Shown here: piece after piece, positions 15,070-21,378 of the stretch
Layout: each line of letters begins with the position of its first letter
Position numbering within the stretch: position 1 is the stretch's first letter
DNA from: Bacteroidota bacterium
GTDB taxonomy: Bacteria > Bacteroidota > Bacteroidia > Flavobacteriales > Weeksellaceae
Assembly: GCA_023426625.1 (NCBI GenBank)
Contig: JAFAAJ010000331.1
Location: forward strand, 1-21,378
Direction: 5' to 3'
DNA length: 21,378 bases
Translations under genes and position numbers: made by a program
Notes under the pieces: generated by a model
What the model saw: the letters and a program-made list of their open reading frames with translations, nothing else
Databases searched by the model: none
Told to the model about the DNA's origin: nothing

Positions 15070-15602
15070 AAACGTTGATCTCTATATTAATAATAACACT
15101 CGGTATTTTTATTTCCGGATCTGGGTCTTTGTCACTTTTTAAATATGAAAAACCGGATTATGGAAGAAAATGCACGGGTTCAGCAAATTGTACGGCTTGT
15201 TCCAATTGTTCAGGATGTGCTCATTGTGCAAAAAACGGAGGAAGTTGTGGTGTTTGCGGAGGGAAATCTTCTACAAGAAGCTCTCATTCGTCTTCAAAAA
15301 AGAACACTCCTAAAAAATCAAAATCTTCAACCTCATCTCATTCAAAAAAAGCTACATCTTACCAAGCACCCAATGTGTTTATTGACGAAACTCTTATTGA
15401 TGAAAATACATATGCTATTGCCAATGTGCCTATTACAATAGTTAGAGAAAAGCCTTCTTTTAATTCCAAAATCTTAGAGAAAATTCCCCAAAACACAATT
15501 CTTGTCTTTATCTCCAAGAAAAGTATGTGGTATAAAGTGAAAATAAAAAAGACGGGCAATATTGGATATGTATACAATAAAGACATAAAAATACTAAACT
15601 AA
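15066..15602 (+). CDS. Exported Cys-rich protein with SH3-like C-terminal domain
   Basis: The product has 178 residues. A hydrophobic N-terminus (MKTLISILIITLGIFISGSG) acts as signal or anchor. A Cys cluster follows at 36-64, with C36, C42, C45, C48, C51, C54, C61 and C64; five of these sit at a regular CxxC spacing (42-54). A Ser/Lys/Thr-rich linker (67-100) leads to a bacterial SH3-like domain (about 115-176) with NVPITIVREKPSFNSKILEK and WYKVKIKKTGNIGYV. SH3b domains usually bind peptidoglycan or protein ligands outside the membrane. The Cys cluster could bind metal or form disulfides. It overlaps the nuclease gene by ATGA and the next gene starts 5 nt later. Confidence 0.82.
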   Translation: MKTLISILIITLGIFISGSGSLSLFKYEKPDYGRKCTGSANCTACSNCSGCAHCAKNGGSCGVCGGKSSTRSSHSSSKKNTPKKSKSSTSSHSKKATSYQAPNVFIDETLIDENTYAIANVPITIVREKPSFNSKILEKIPQNTILVFISKKSMWYKVKIKKTGNIGYVYNKDIKILN

Positions 15603-15607
15603 ATATC

Positions 15608-16222
15608 ATGAATTTAAAGAAATTTCTGAATGAAGAACAGGATCCAAAAGCTGTTGAAAAACTTTTAGAAAAAATTAACAGCCTTCTTACTTCAAACGAA
15701 TTTGTAGAATATATCGCTGTTCAAAAGAAACCGGTGATCAATTTATCTCCGGACTGTATTGCACTTACTAACAGAAGAATCATTTTTTGCAGACCTAAAA
15801 ACTTCGGTTTATCAATGGATTTCCAGGATTACAATTGGGTAGATATTGCCGATTGCCATATTACGGAAGGGATTATAGGATCAGCCTTTATGATGAAAAC
15901 GGTAAGAAACTTTACCAATATGATGGATTACCTACCCAAAGCTCAGGCTAGAAAACTATATCAATTCGCACAGGAAATGGAAGAGCAGATGAGAAGCATA
16001 CGCAGAGAAAAGGATTTAGAAACACGAAGGGCATCAGCAGGAGGTATTACCGTAAACAATGCAACCCCTATTATAACACAACCCCAACAAAATCAACCTC
16101 AACTGATTGAAACCGAAGATCCATTTGCTGTTTTACAAAAGCTTAAAGGATTAATGGAAAACGGAATTATCTCTCCCGAAGAATTTGAAATTAAAAAGAA
16201 TGAAATTTTATCAAGAGTTTAG
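15608..16222 (+). CDS. PH-like domain protein with C-terminal SHOCT motif
   Basis: The product has 204 residues. The first part (about 25-110) resembles a bacterial PH domain: EYIAVQKKPVINLSPDCIAL, then TNRRIIFCRPKNFG, then a Gly-rich turn and strand. A coiled stretch (110-145) and a Gln/Asn/Pro-rich linker follow. The last 35 residues read LQKLKGLMENGIISPEEFE, the SHOCT motif (short C-terminal helical element, about 171-204). No signal peptide is seen, so it is probably cytoplasmic and may associate with membranes. The function is unknown. SHOCT and TM2 proteins often co-occur, as here with the next gene only 3 nt away. Confidence 0.82.
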   Translation: MNLKKFLNEEQDPKAVEKLLEKINSLLTSNEFVEYIAVQKKPVINLSPDCIALTNRRIIFCRPKNFGLSMDFQDYNWVDIADCHITEGIIGSAFMMKTVRNFTNMMDYLPKAQARKLYQFAQEMEEQMRSIRREKDLETRRASAGGITVNNATPIITQPQQNQPQLIETEDPFAVLQKLKGLMENGIISPEEFEIKKNEILSRV

Positions 16223-16225
16223 GAT

Positions 16226-16441
16226 ATGAAATCAAAATTTATCACAGCCATGCTGGCTCTTTTTTTAGGAGGGCTCGGTATTCACAGGTTTTATTTAGGA
16301 CAAAATAAAAGAGGTCTACTCTATCTCTTATTTTGCTGGACTTTAATTCCTTCACTTATTGCCTGCTTAGATTTCTTCTTTTTTATCTTTATGTCTGAAG
16401 ATAAATTTAGGTATCAATACAATCCAAATAGTGGATTTTAA
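16226..16441 (+). CDS. TM2 domain membrane protein
   Basis: The product has 71 residues and two membrane segments. The first (about 6-20) ends in the TM2 signature LGIHRFYLGQNKRG. The second (about 32-55) is hydrophobic and aromatic (LIACLDFFFFIF). TM2 proteins are small bacterial membrane proteins without a settled biochemical role. It is the last intact gene of the operon, beginning 3 nt after the SHOCT gene. Confidence 0.87.
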   Translation: MKSKFITAMLALFLGGLGIHRFYLGQNKRGLLYLLFCWTLIPSLIACLDFFFFIFMSEDKFRYQYNPNSGF

Positions 16442-16451
16442 ACCAGGAGTA

Positions 16452-16523
16452 ATGAAACCTTTCTTTATCTTTTGTGCACTATGCTGTTTTGCCGGTATTT
16501 TTAAGCTTCCTATAGAATATTAA
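16452..16523 (+). pseudogene. Probable truncated small membrane protein gene after the TM2 gene
   Basis: An ATG 10 nt after the TM2 stop opens a 23-codon frame, MKPFFIFCALCCFAGIFKLP plus IEY, before TAA. It reads like the first membrane helix of longer proteins that I recall following TM2 genes in related genomes, cut off after the helix. The rest of such a gene is absent from 16524-16640. It could also be a genuine micro-protein. The truncation is inference. Confidence 0.35.
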
Positions 16524-16527
16524 AGAA

Positions 16528-16617
16528 ATGGGGATCAGAAAGTATCAGATAAGATCTGCCGATCTGCCGTCTAATCTGGAACCTATTATTCTAAAAGCAA
16601 TTGCGAATGAAAACTAA
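16528..16617 (+). other. 29-codon frame in the operon tail, possible gene remnant
   Basis: ATG at 16528 opens MGIRKYQIRSADLPSNLEPI, and so on to NEN and TAA. It is in a different frame from the 16452 frame and starts 4 nt after that stop. It has no recognised domain and could be the scar of a deletion. It is transcribed with the operon if the terminator at 16642 is the first stop signal. Confidence 0.25.
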
Positions 16618-16641
16618 AAACATTTAACCATATTTTACAAG

Positions 16642-16670
16642 AAAAGCGAAGATTATCTCTTCGCTTTTTT
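16642..16670. terminator. Bidirectional terminator between the operon and elaA
   Basis: AAAAGCGAAGA (16642-16652) pairs perfectly with TCTTCGCTTTT (16658-16668) around TTATC, with T6 at the right end. On the minus strand the stem begins directly after the elaA stop and has a T4 end, so it can serve both convergent units. Confidence 0.85.
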
Positions 16671-17118
16671 ATTTTCTGAACATTTCCGTATGCGGAATAT
16701 CATCTTCCAGATATTTTTTTCCGGTATCTTCAAAGCCAAAACCACTATAAAATTCTAATAAATAATCCTGAGCCGAAATTCTGATCTCCGAGGTATGAAA
16801 TCTATTTTCTATGGTTTCAACAGCGTATTGTAACAGCTGTTTTCCTAAGCTTTTACCTCTCGCCTTTTCCGTCGTTAAAACTCTGCCTATAGAAGCTTCC
16901 AGGTATTTAATACCTTTATTGAAAATTCTGCAATACGCCAACACTTTCCCCCTTTCTTCCGCCCAAAGATGTAGCGCTTTTTGATCATAATCATCAAGAT
17001 CCGGATAAGGACAGTTCTGCTCCACAACAAAAACATCTACACGGGCTTTCAAAACCTGATACAGCTCAGGAACAGTGAATTCCTCAAATGTTTTGATTTT
17101 CCATATAATGCTATTCAT
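16669..17118 (-). CDS. ElaA-like GNAT acetyltransferase
   Basis: The product has 149 residues. It follows the ElaA pattern: ELYQVLKARVDVFVVEQNCPY near the N-terminus, a central LAYCRIF strand, and the acetyl-CoA binding segment IGRVLTTEKARGKSLGKQLL (77-96). The end reads FYSGFGFEDTGKKYLEDDIP. The acceptor substrate of ElaA proteins is unknown. The ATG at 17118 is preferred to the TTG at 17121. It overlaps the end of engB by 8 nt, so the two are translationally coupled on one transcript. Confidence 0.88.
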   Translation of the reverse strand: MNSIIWKIKTFEEFTVPELYQVLKARVDVFVVEQNCPYPDLDDYDQKALHLWAEERGKVLAYCRIFNKGIKYLEASIGRVLTTEKARGKSLGKQLLQYAVETIENRFHTSEIRISAQDYLLEFYSGFGFEDTGKKYLEDDIPHTEMFRK

Positions 17119-17734
17119 CAAAGTTTACATTATTATTAGTTAAAAAATCGTTGGTCTTTTCAATAAAATTCAGAATCTCTTCGCAACCTTCTTTCTTTTC
17201 AGCAGAAGTAATATACAATTCAGGAAGATCTTCCCAGGTTTTATGAAGTTCGGCTTTGTAATTCTCAACATTTTTCACCACAACATTCGGCTTCAGCTTA
17301 TCTGCTTTTGTAAATACAATAGAAAAAGGAACTCCGCTTTCCCCGCACCATTGGATGAATTCCAGATCTATCTTTTGAGGGTTATGTCTTACATCTATCA
17401 AAACGAAAAGATTAACCAGATTTCTTCTGTTCAAAATATAGTTGGTGATCAATTTCTCAAAATCTTTTCTGATCGATTTGGAAACTTTGGCATATCCATA
17501 TCCAGGCAAATCGGTCAGATACCAGTTTTCATTCACTAAAAAATGGTTAATAAGCTGAGTTTTCCCCGGCGTCTGTGATGTTTTAGCCAGATCCTTATGG
17601 TTCATCATAGCATTGATCAGCGATGATTTTCCGACATTGGATCTTCCTATAAAAGCATATTCAGGAATTGTGGGTTCCGGACAATCCTGCCATTTTCCAC
17701 TACTCTTTACAAAATTTGCTGTTTTAATAACCAT
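17111..17734 (-). CDS. engB: Ribosome biogenesis GTP-binding protein EngB (YsxC/YihA)
   Basis: This is an essential GTPase that assists assembly of the large ribosomal subunit. The 207 residues carry G1 GRSNVGKS (30-37), G2 TPGKT (55-59), G3 DLPGYG (75-80), G4 TKAD (142-145), and a G5-like ITSAE near the end. The frame runs up to an ATG at 17764, but that codon lies inside the perfect palindrome at 17759-17782, which looks like the terminator of the upstream hydrolase gene. The next ATG (17734) gives the usual MVIKTANFVKSSG start and is chosen. No clear TAnnTTTG was found in the short stretch in front. It overlaps elaA by 8 nt. Confidence 0.95.
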   Translation of the reverse strand: MVIKTANFVKSSGKWQDCPEPTIPEYAFIGRSNVGKSSLINAMMNHKDLAKTSQTPGKTQLINHFLVNENWYLTDLPGYGYAKVSKSIRKDFEKLITNYILNRRNLVNLFVLIDVRHNPQKIDLEFIQWCGESGVPFSIVFTKADKLKPNVVVKNVENYKAELHKTWEDLPELYITSAEKKEGCEEILNFIEKTNDFLTNNNVNFDE

Positions 17735-17758
17735 TTTTTTGACTGTTTTAGAAAAATA

Positions 17759-17782
17759 AACCATTAAGAATTCTTAATGGTT
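17759..17782 (-). terminator. Perfect 24-nt palindrome, terminator of the hydrolase gene
   Basis: The left half AACCATTAAGAA (17759-17770) is fully complementary to the right half, with a central EcoRI-type GAATTC. Read on the minus strand, TTTATTTTT follows, so it can terminate the transcript that ends with the hydrolase gene at 17852. The innermost pairs would form the loop. Confidence 0.65.
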
Positions 17783-17851
17783 GTTTAATTTGAGAAAAAG
17801 TTTTTTTAAAAGCCATTCTGTAAAAACTCATAACTTTCAACCTATAACTTT

Positions 17852-18610
17852 TTATACTTTATCCTTTAACCAGCTGTAAAGAATTTCATTGAATTCATCT
17901 GGTTTTTCCATCATTGCAGCATGACCGCATTTATCGATCCAGAACAAATCTGAATTCGGGATAAATTTATGCATATCTTCCGCCACTTCTGGAGGTGTTA
18001 CATTATCCTGTTTTCCCCAGATCAGACAAGTAGGGCATTTTATTTTAGGCAAATCATTCAGCATATTATGTTTGATGGCGCTTCTGGCCAACATAACGGT
18101 TTTTATTCCCTTCATTCTGTCATTCACCACATTGAAAACCTCGTCTACAAGATCTTCTGTAGCAATTGCAGGATCATAAAAAACCTCTTCTGTTTTCTTC
18201 CTTATATAAGATCTGTCATTTTTTCTTGGAAAACTGTCCCCGAAAGTTCTTTCATATAATCCAGAACTTCCCGTCAAAACAAGATTTTTCACAAGATCCG
18301 GTCTGGCCAGGGTAAGAATAAGCCCTATATGCCCTCCCATAGAATTTCCGACAATAGTGACAGGACCGGAAATATGGCTTTCTATAAATTTTATGATGTA
18401 TTTCGCGAGAGTAGTAAGATTAGTATTAAGTACCGGTAAATCGTAGATCGGCAATTGAGGCACGTATACCTTAAATCCTTTCTCTGAAAAAAAATTTACC
18501 ATTTTGTCGAAATTACTTAATCCGCCCATCAACCCATGTAATAACACCAGTGGATGTCCTTCCCCTGCCTCTATAAAGGTATATTTCTTTTCTTTTTTTG
18601 TAAATATCAT
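17852..18610 (-). CDS. Alpha/beta hydrolase
   Basis: The product has 252 residues with no signal peptide. The fold motifs are the oxyanion LLHGLMGG (23-30), the nucleophile elbow GNSMGG with S90, the acid D202 in WGKQDNVTPP, and H230 in KCGHAAMMEKP. The catalytic triad is complete. The sequence resembles the broad hydrolase_1 group (esterases, meta-cleavage hydrolases, BioH-like); the substrate cannot be told. A consensus -7 box lies 23 nt upstream and the gene is divergent from mraZ. Its order before engB, beside the division cluster, seems typical of Chryseobacterium-like genomes. Confidence 0.9.
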   Translation of the reverse strand: MIFTKKEKKYTFIEAGEGHPLVLLHGLMGGLSNFDKMVNFFSEKGFKVYVPQLPIYDLPVLNTNLTTLAKYIIKFIESHISGPVTIVGNSMGGHIGLILTLARPDLVKNLVLTGSSGLYERTFGDSFPRKNDRSYIRKKTEEVFYDPAIATEDLVDEVFNVVNDRMKGIKTVMLARSAIKHNMLNDLPKIKCPTCLIWGKQDNVTPPEVAEDMHKFIPNSDLFWIDKCGHAAMMEKPDEFNEILYSWLKDKV

Positions 18611-18633
18611 ATAACTGCTTTAATAAAGCCCTG

Positions 18634-18641
18634 CAAAAATA
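18634..18641 (-). promoter_or_regulatory. -7 box (TATTTTTG, minus strand) of the hydrolase gene
   Basis: On the minus strand this is an exact TAnnTTTG match, 23 nt before the ATG at 18610. Confidence 0.6.
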
Positions 18642-18834
18642 CAAATTAAACCTCAAAAATATTTTGATATCTCTAATTTAAAATAAAAATAATAGAATAA
18701 AGTCCTTTTCCTTAATTTTTTTCAAATCCTTTTTATTATGGCATAAATAACAAACCATTCAACTTTCAAAATATCAACAACTTACCCTTCAATTCGTACA
18801 ACCAGGCAAAACTTATTAACATTAAGTCAAAAAG

Positions 18835-18858
18835 TGGGAAAAAGTGGGAAATTTTGGA
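18835..18858 (+). promoter_or_regulatory. MraZ operator repeats
   Basis: TGGG at 18835, TGGG at 18845 and TGGA at 18855 repeat with an exact 10-bp period in front of mraZ. MraZ is known to repress its own cluster by binding direct TGGG-type repeats spaced about one helical turn apart. The third copy is imperfect. The repeats lie directly upstream of, and close to, the predicted -7 box. Confidence 0.75.
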
Positions 18859-18868
18859 AATAATTATA

Positions 18869-18876
18869 TAAATTTG
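18869..18876 (+). promoter_or_regulatory. -7 box (TAAATTTG) of mraZ
   Basis: An exact TAnnTTTG match, but only 6 nt before the ATG at 18883, so the transcript would be almost leaderless. This is much closer than at the other promoters here (17-23 nt), hence the moderate confidence. Confidence 0.45.
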
Positions 18877-18882
18877 TCCCAA

Positions 18883-19341
18883 ATGAAGAATTTCATTGGA
18901 ACATATGAGTGCAAAATAGACGACAAAGGTCGCTTAAAGGTGCCTTCATCCCTGATCAGGCAGATGGAGAACTTTGAAGACAAGGCTTTTGTGGTCAAAC
19001 GCTCCGTGTTCCAACCTTGTCTGGAAGTCTACCCTATGAAAGCATGGGATAAACTGATGGACAAAATTAATAAACTAAACAGATTCATTAAAAAGAATGC
19101 TGATTTCATAAGAATGTTTACGGCAGGTGTAAAAACAGTAGAATTGGATAATGCAGGCAGATTACAGATCTCCAAAGATCTCACCCACTTCGCAAATCTT
19201 CAGAAAGATATTGTGATCACAAGTTCAGGAGAACTCTTTGAAATCTGGGATAAAGATGCCTATGAAAGGGTAATTTCTACCAATGAAGCCGATTTTGCAA
19301 GCCTCGCCGAAGATGTGATGGGTTCATTCGAAGAAGAATAA
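18883..19341 (+). CDS. mraZ: Transcriptional regulator MraZ
   Basis: MraZ is the DNA-binding first gene of the division and cell-wall cluster. The product has 152 residues and two AbrB-like halves: the first starts FIGTYECKIDDKGRLKVPSS (4-23) and the second has VELDNAGRLQISKDL. The longest frame begins with a GTG at 18844, inside the MraZ operator repeats and upstream of the predicted -7 box, so that start is rejected. The ATG at 18883 gives the canonical MKNFIGTYE start. It is followed after 36 nt by rsmH. Confidence 0.95.
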   Translation: MKNFIGTYECKIDDKGRLKVPSSLIRQMENFEDKAFVVKRSVFQPCLEVYPMKAWDKLMDKINKLNRFIKKNADFIRMFTAGVKTVELDNAGRLQISKDLTHFANLQKDIVITSSGELFEIWDKDAYERVISTNEADFASLAEDVMGSFEEE

Positions 19342-19377
19342 CATACGCTAGATTATAGCGAAACACAAATTAAAAGC

Positions 19378-20271
19378 ATGTATCATAATCCCGTTTTGTT
19401 GAAGCAGAGTGTTGATGATTTGGTGACAAATCCAGACGGAACATATGTGGACTGCACATTTGGTGGAGGCGGCCATTCAAGAGAAATCCTGAACAGACTT
19501 TCCGACAAAGGAAGGCTATTCAGTTTTGATCAGGACCTGGACGCGCTTAAAAACACCATCGATGACCCCAGATTCACTCTGGTTAATCAGAATTTCAGAT
19601 TCTTAGAAAACTCCTTATTGATGTATGGAGTTTCTGAGGTAGATGGGATTCTTGCCGACCTTGGGGTATCATCACATCAGTTCGATGAAGCGGAAAGAGG
19701 ATTCTCTACCCGAAGCAATGCGCCATTGGACATGAGAATGAACGTTATGCAGAGTCTTGATGCCAAAAGAGTGATCAATGAATATGAAGAGGAAGAGCTG
19801 GCTGACATTTTTTACCACTATGGAGAATTAAGAGAAGCGAGAAAACTGGCACGAGACATCGTTCATCACAGAAAATCAAAAAGCATAGAAACCACAGAGG
19901 ATCTTAAAAAACTTTTCAGTTATATCCCTCCTCATAAAGTAAATAAGTTCTATGCCCAACTTTTTCAGGCTATAAGAATTGAAGTGAATCAGGAACTCGA
20001 AGTTTTGAAGGAAATGCTTGTTCAGGCTTATAAAGTTTTAAAACCCGGAGGAAGACTGGTTGTGATCTCTTACCACTCTTTGGAAGACCGTCTGGTAAAA
20101 AGATTCTTAAAGAATGGTATGTTCGAAGGCGAACCGGAAAGAGACATCTATGGAAATTATAAAAAAGCTTTTGAACTCATGAAGAGCAAAGCAATCATTC
20201 CGAATGACAAGGAAATTGAGGAAAACTCCAGGGCAAGGAGTGCAAAAATGAGAACAGGAATCAAAATATAA
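19378..20271 (+). CDS. rsmH: 16S rRNA m4C1402 methyltransferase RsmH (MraW)
   Basis: This enzyme adds the N4-methyl group to C1402 of 16S rRNA, using S-adenosylmethionine, in the decoding centre. The product has 297 residues. It has HNPVLL near the start, the SAM loop DCTFGGGGHS (25-34), an acidic FDQDLDA (50-56), DLGVSSHQFD (94-103), and the PGGRLVVISYHSLEDR segment. The C-terminus is RARSAKMRTG-type. It is the second gene of the cluster. A small hairpin (CGCTA/TAGCG) sits in the gap to mraZ, with no T-run. Confidence 0.96.
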   Translation: MYHNPVLLKQSVDDLVTNPDGTYVDCTFGGGGHSREILNRLSDKGRLFSFDQDLDALKNTIDDPRFTLVNQNFRFLENSLLMYGVSEVDGILADLGVSSHQFDEAERGFSTRSNAPLDMRMNVMQSLDAKRVINEYEEEELADIFYHYGELREARKLARDIVHHRKSKSIETTEDLKKLFSYIPPHKVNKFYAQLFQAIRIEVNQELEVLKEMLVQAYKVLKPGGRLVVISYHSLEDRLVKRFLKNGMFEGEPERDIYGNYKKAFELMKSKAIIPNDKEIEENSRARSAKMRTGIKI

Positions 20272-20334
20272 ATGATATTTGATGATTGATAATAATTAAC
20301 TGTCAACCAACAACTTTCAACCAGCAACAGTACA

Positions 20335-20700
20335 TTGGCAAAAAAAACAACATATCGCCCTCAGAAGAAACTCACTTTTATAGACATTATAAAAGGAAAT
20401 TTCCTGAACCGTGATGAAGTAAAAATACATTACAAGTATTTCTTACTGTTGTTTGTCCTAATGATGGCCATGATCTACAGTAACCATTTGGTAAATAAAA
20501 AGATCAAGATCGTCAATGCTTTAAAAGAAGAAACAGAAGAATATAAATCGAGAAACGCTTATGCACAAAGTAAACTGATCAAGGTGAAAATGGAATCAGA
20601 GTTAGGAAAAGAGGTGGCGGAAGATTCCTTAATGACATTGGAAAACCATCCTCACAAACTGCTAATAAAATTAGATAGTACAGATGCAAAAGCAAAATGA
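20335..20700 (+). CDS. ftsL: FtsL-like cell division protein, TTG start
   Basis: The product has 121 residues: a basic cytoplasmic N-terminus (MAKKTTYRPQKKLTF), one membrane segment at about 35-50 (YFLLLFVLMMAMIYS), then a coiled-coil-like outer part. This matches the Bacteroidota FtsL-like family, whose partners are FtsB/DivIC and FtsI at the septum. The only usable start is TTG at 20335; the next in-frame ATGs lie in the membrane segment. Position between rsmH and ftsI supports the assignment. It overlaps ftsI by 17 nt. Confidence 0.85.
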   Translation: MAKKTTYRPQKKLTFIDIIKGNFLNRDEVKIHYKYFLLLFVLMMAMIYSNHLVNKKIKIVNALKEETEEYKSRNAYAQSKLIKVKMESELGKEVAEDSLMTLENHPHKLLIKLDSTDAKAK

Positions 20701-21378
20701 ATACGATAACAAACGTAAAAAAACGTTGAGATGGGGCTACCTCTTTGCAGTGGTGGCTTTGTGCGTATTTGTCATGTTTTTAGGAAGGATTGTCATTCTT
20801 CAGAACACCAATGTACAGGAAATCAAAGACGATTATATCAATAAGAATTACCGCGAAGCTACCTTAAAAGCCGCTCGTGGAAATTTGTATGCTTCAGACG
20901 GCTCCATTCTGGCAACCACAGTAATGCGTTATGATATCTATCTTGATTTCAAAACCATGAAAGATACTGTTTACTCCAACAATATCGGAGCTTTAACAGA
21001 TTCTTTGAGCAAAATGTTCGGAAAATCAAGGGGAGAATTCAGAAAAAGATTTGACGAACAGAGAAAAAAGAAAAATCAATACTACGCTCTGGTAAAAGGA
21101 CTGGATTTTGATGAGTACGACAGGATCAGAAAATTTCCGATCTTCAAAAAAGGTAAAAACAAAGGAGGTTTCATTGTAGACAGGAATTACAAAAGAGAAT
21201 TGGCTACTTCAGAGATTGGTGCCGGAACCATCGGGATGGATAACGGAGAATACAAAGCCGGACTTGAAGGTGCATTTTCAAAATATTTAACCGGAACAGA
21301 CGGAAAAAGACTGGAACAGAGAATCAACTCTTCTCAATGGAAACCAAAGGATAAGGGGAAGTTTATGAGGCGTATGGC
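20684..21378 (+). CDS. ftsI: Penicillin-binding protein, FtsI-type (3' end outside window)
   Basis: This is the transpeptidase that cross-links septal peptidoglycan. About 231 N-terminal residues are visible: a basic start (MQKQNEYDNKRKK), a membrane segment (about 17-38, WGYLFAVVALCVFVMFLGRI), and the dimerisation domain with KAARGNLYASDGSILATT. A later segment reads AGTIGMDNGEYKAGLEGAFS. The transpeptidase domain is outside the window. The start ATG lies within ftsL (17-nt overlap). From about 21355 the frame reads GKFMRRM, unlike the family. An added G in the G4 run would give GEVYEAYG, which fits the expected linker before the TTID-type motif, so a frameshift or a sequence error is likely there. 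Confidence 0.88.
   Translation, partial: MQKQNEYDNKRKKTLRWGYLFAVVALCVFVMFLGRIVILQNTNVQEIKDDYINKNYREATLKAARGNLYASDGSILATTVMRYDIYLDFKTMKDTVYSNNIGALTDSLSKMFGKSRGEFRKRFDEQRKKKNQYYALVKGLDFDEYDRIRKFPIFKKGKNKGGFIVDRNYKRELATSEIGAGTIGMDNGEYKAGLEGAFSKYLTGTDGKRLEQRINSSQWKPKDKGKFMRRM

Noticed and set aside
15145..15441. 98-codon frame inside the SH3 protein gene, other frame
   Set aside because: It is a leucine- and isoleucine-rich shadow of the real gene with no own start signal.
9391..16617. Insertion sequence, prophage or CRISPR in the accessory block
   Set aside because: I saw no transposase, integrase, tRNA-derived att site, terminal repeats or regular spaced repeats.
17735..17764. Upstream ATG for engB
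   Set aside because: The codon is inside a perfect palindrome that looks like the terminator of the preceding gene; the ATG at 17734 fits the family.
18844..18882. GTG start for mraZ
   Set aside because: The GTG is one of the MraZ operator repeats and lies upstream of the -7 box.

Overview
The window looks like chromosome of a flavobacterium close to Chryseobacterium (Weeksellaceae). The evidence is low GC, A-rich start regions with few Shine-Dalgarno sequences, many -7 boxes of the Bacteroidota form TAnnTTTG, and Flavobacteriia-type proteins and gene order (DUF2795-secA, and engB next to a divergent mraZ-rsmH-ftsL-ftsI cluster). This assignment rests on recalled protein families, not on a search.

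Layout. 1-8609 holds the tail of a sugar-nucleotide epimerase, a small acidic DUF2795 protein, secA, a siderophore-type TonB-dependent receptor followed by a PepSY membrane protein (a likely iron uptake and reduction pair), and a ROK sugar kinase. 8810-9370 is msrA. 9391-16617 is an accessory-looking block: a minus-strand membrane protein of unknown function, a structured intergenic region, a 70-residue Gly/Asp/Pro-rich peptide, a TPR sensor kinase with its response regulator, and a tightly packed six-gene operon. That operon encodes a Cys/His mini-protein, a YegP/DUF1508 protein, an orphan HsdR_N-type nuclease, a Cys-rich SH3 protein, a PH-SHOCT protein and a TM2 protein, and it ends in what looks like a gene remnant. 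16669-18610 carries elaA, engB and an alpha/beta hydrolase on the minus strand. 18883 to the end is the start of the division and cell-wall cluster on the plus strand.

Main observation. A perfect 6-4-6 inverted repeat, TTACGG-AAA(A/C)-CCGTAA, occurs only twice by my reading. One copy precedes the minus-strand gene 9391-10308 and the other precedes the operon starting at 13434. In both, the repeat ends exactly 29 nt before the last G of the predicted -7 box, and the start codon follows that box by 21-23 nt. This places the repeat near -41, an activator position. The two sites flank the kinase/regulator pair, so the simplest model is a local regulon driven by that response regulator. The model is inference; the motif and spacing are visible in the sequence.

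Several starts were moved from the longest open frame because promoter, operator or terminator elements overlap the upstream start codon: the TonB receptor (4083), PepSY protein (6343), YegP (13651), elaA (17118), engB (17734) and mraZ (18883). ftsL appears to use a genuine TTG start. The ftsI reading frame probably breaks at a G-run in the last 25 bases of the window.
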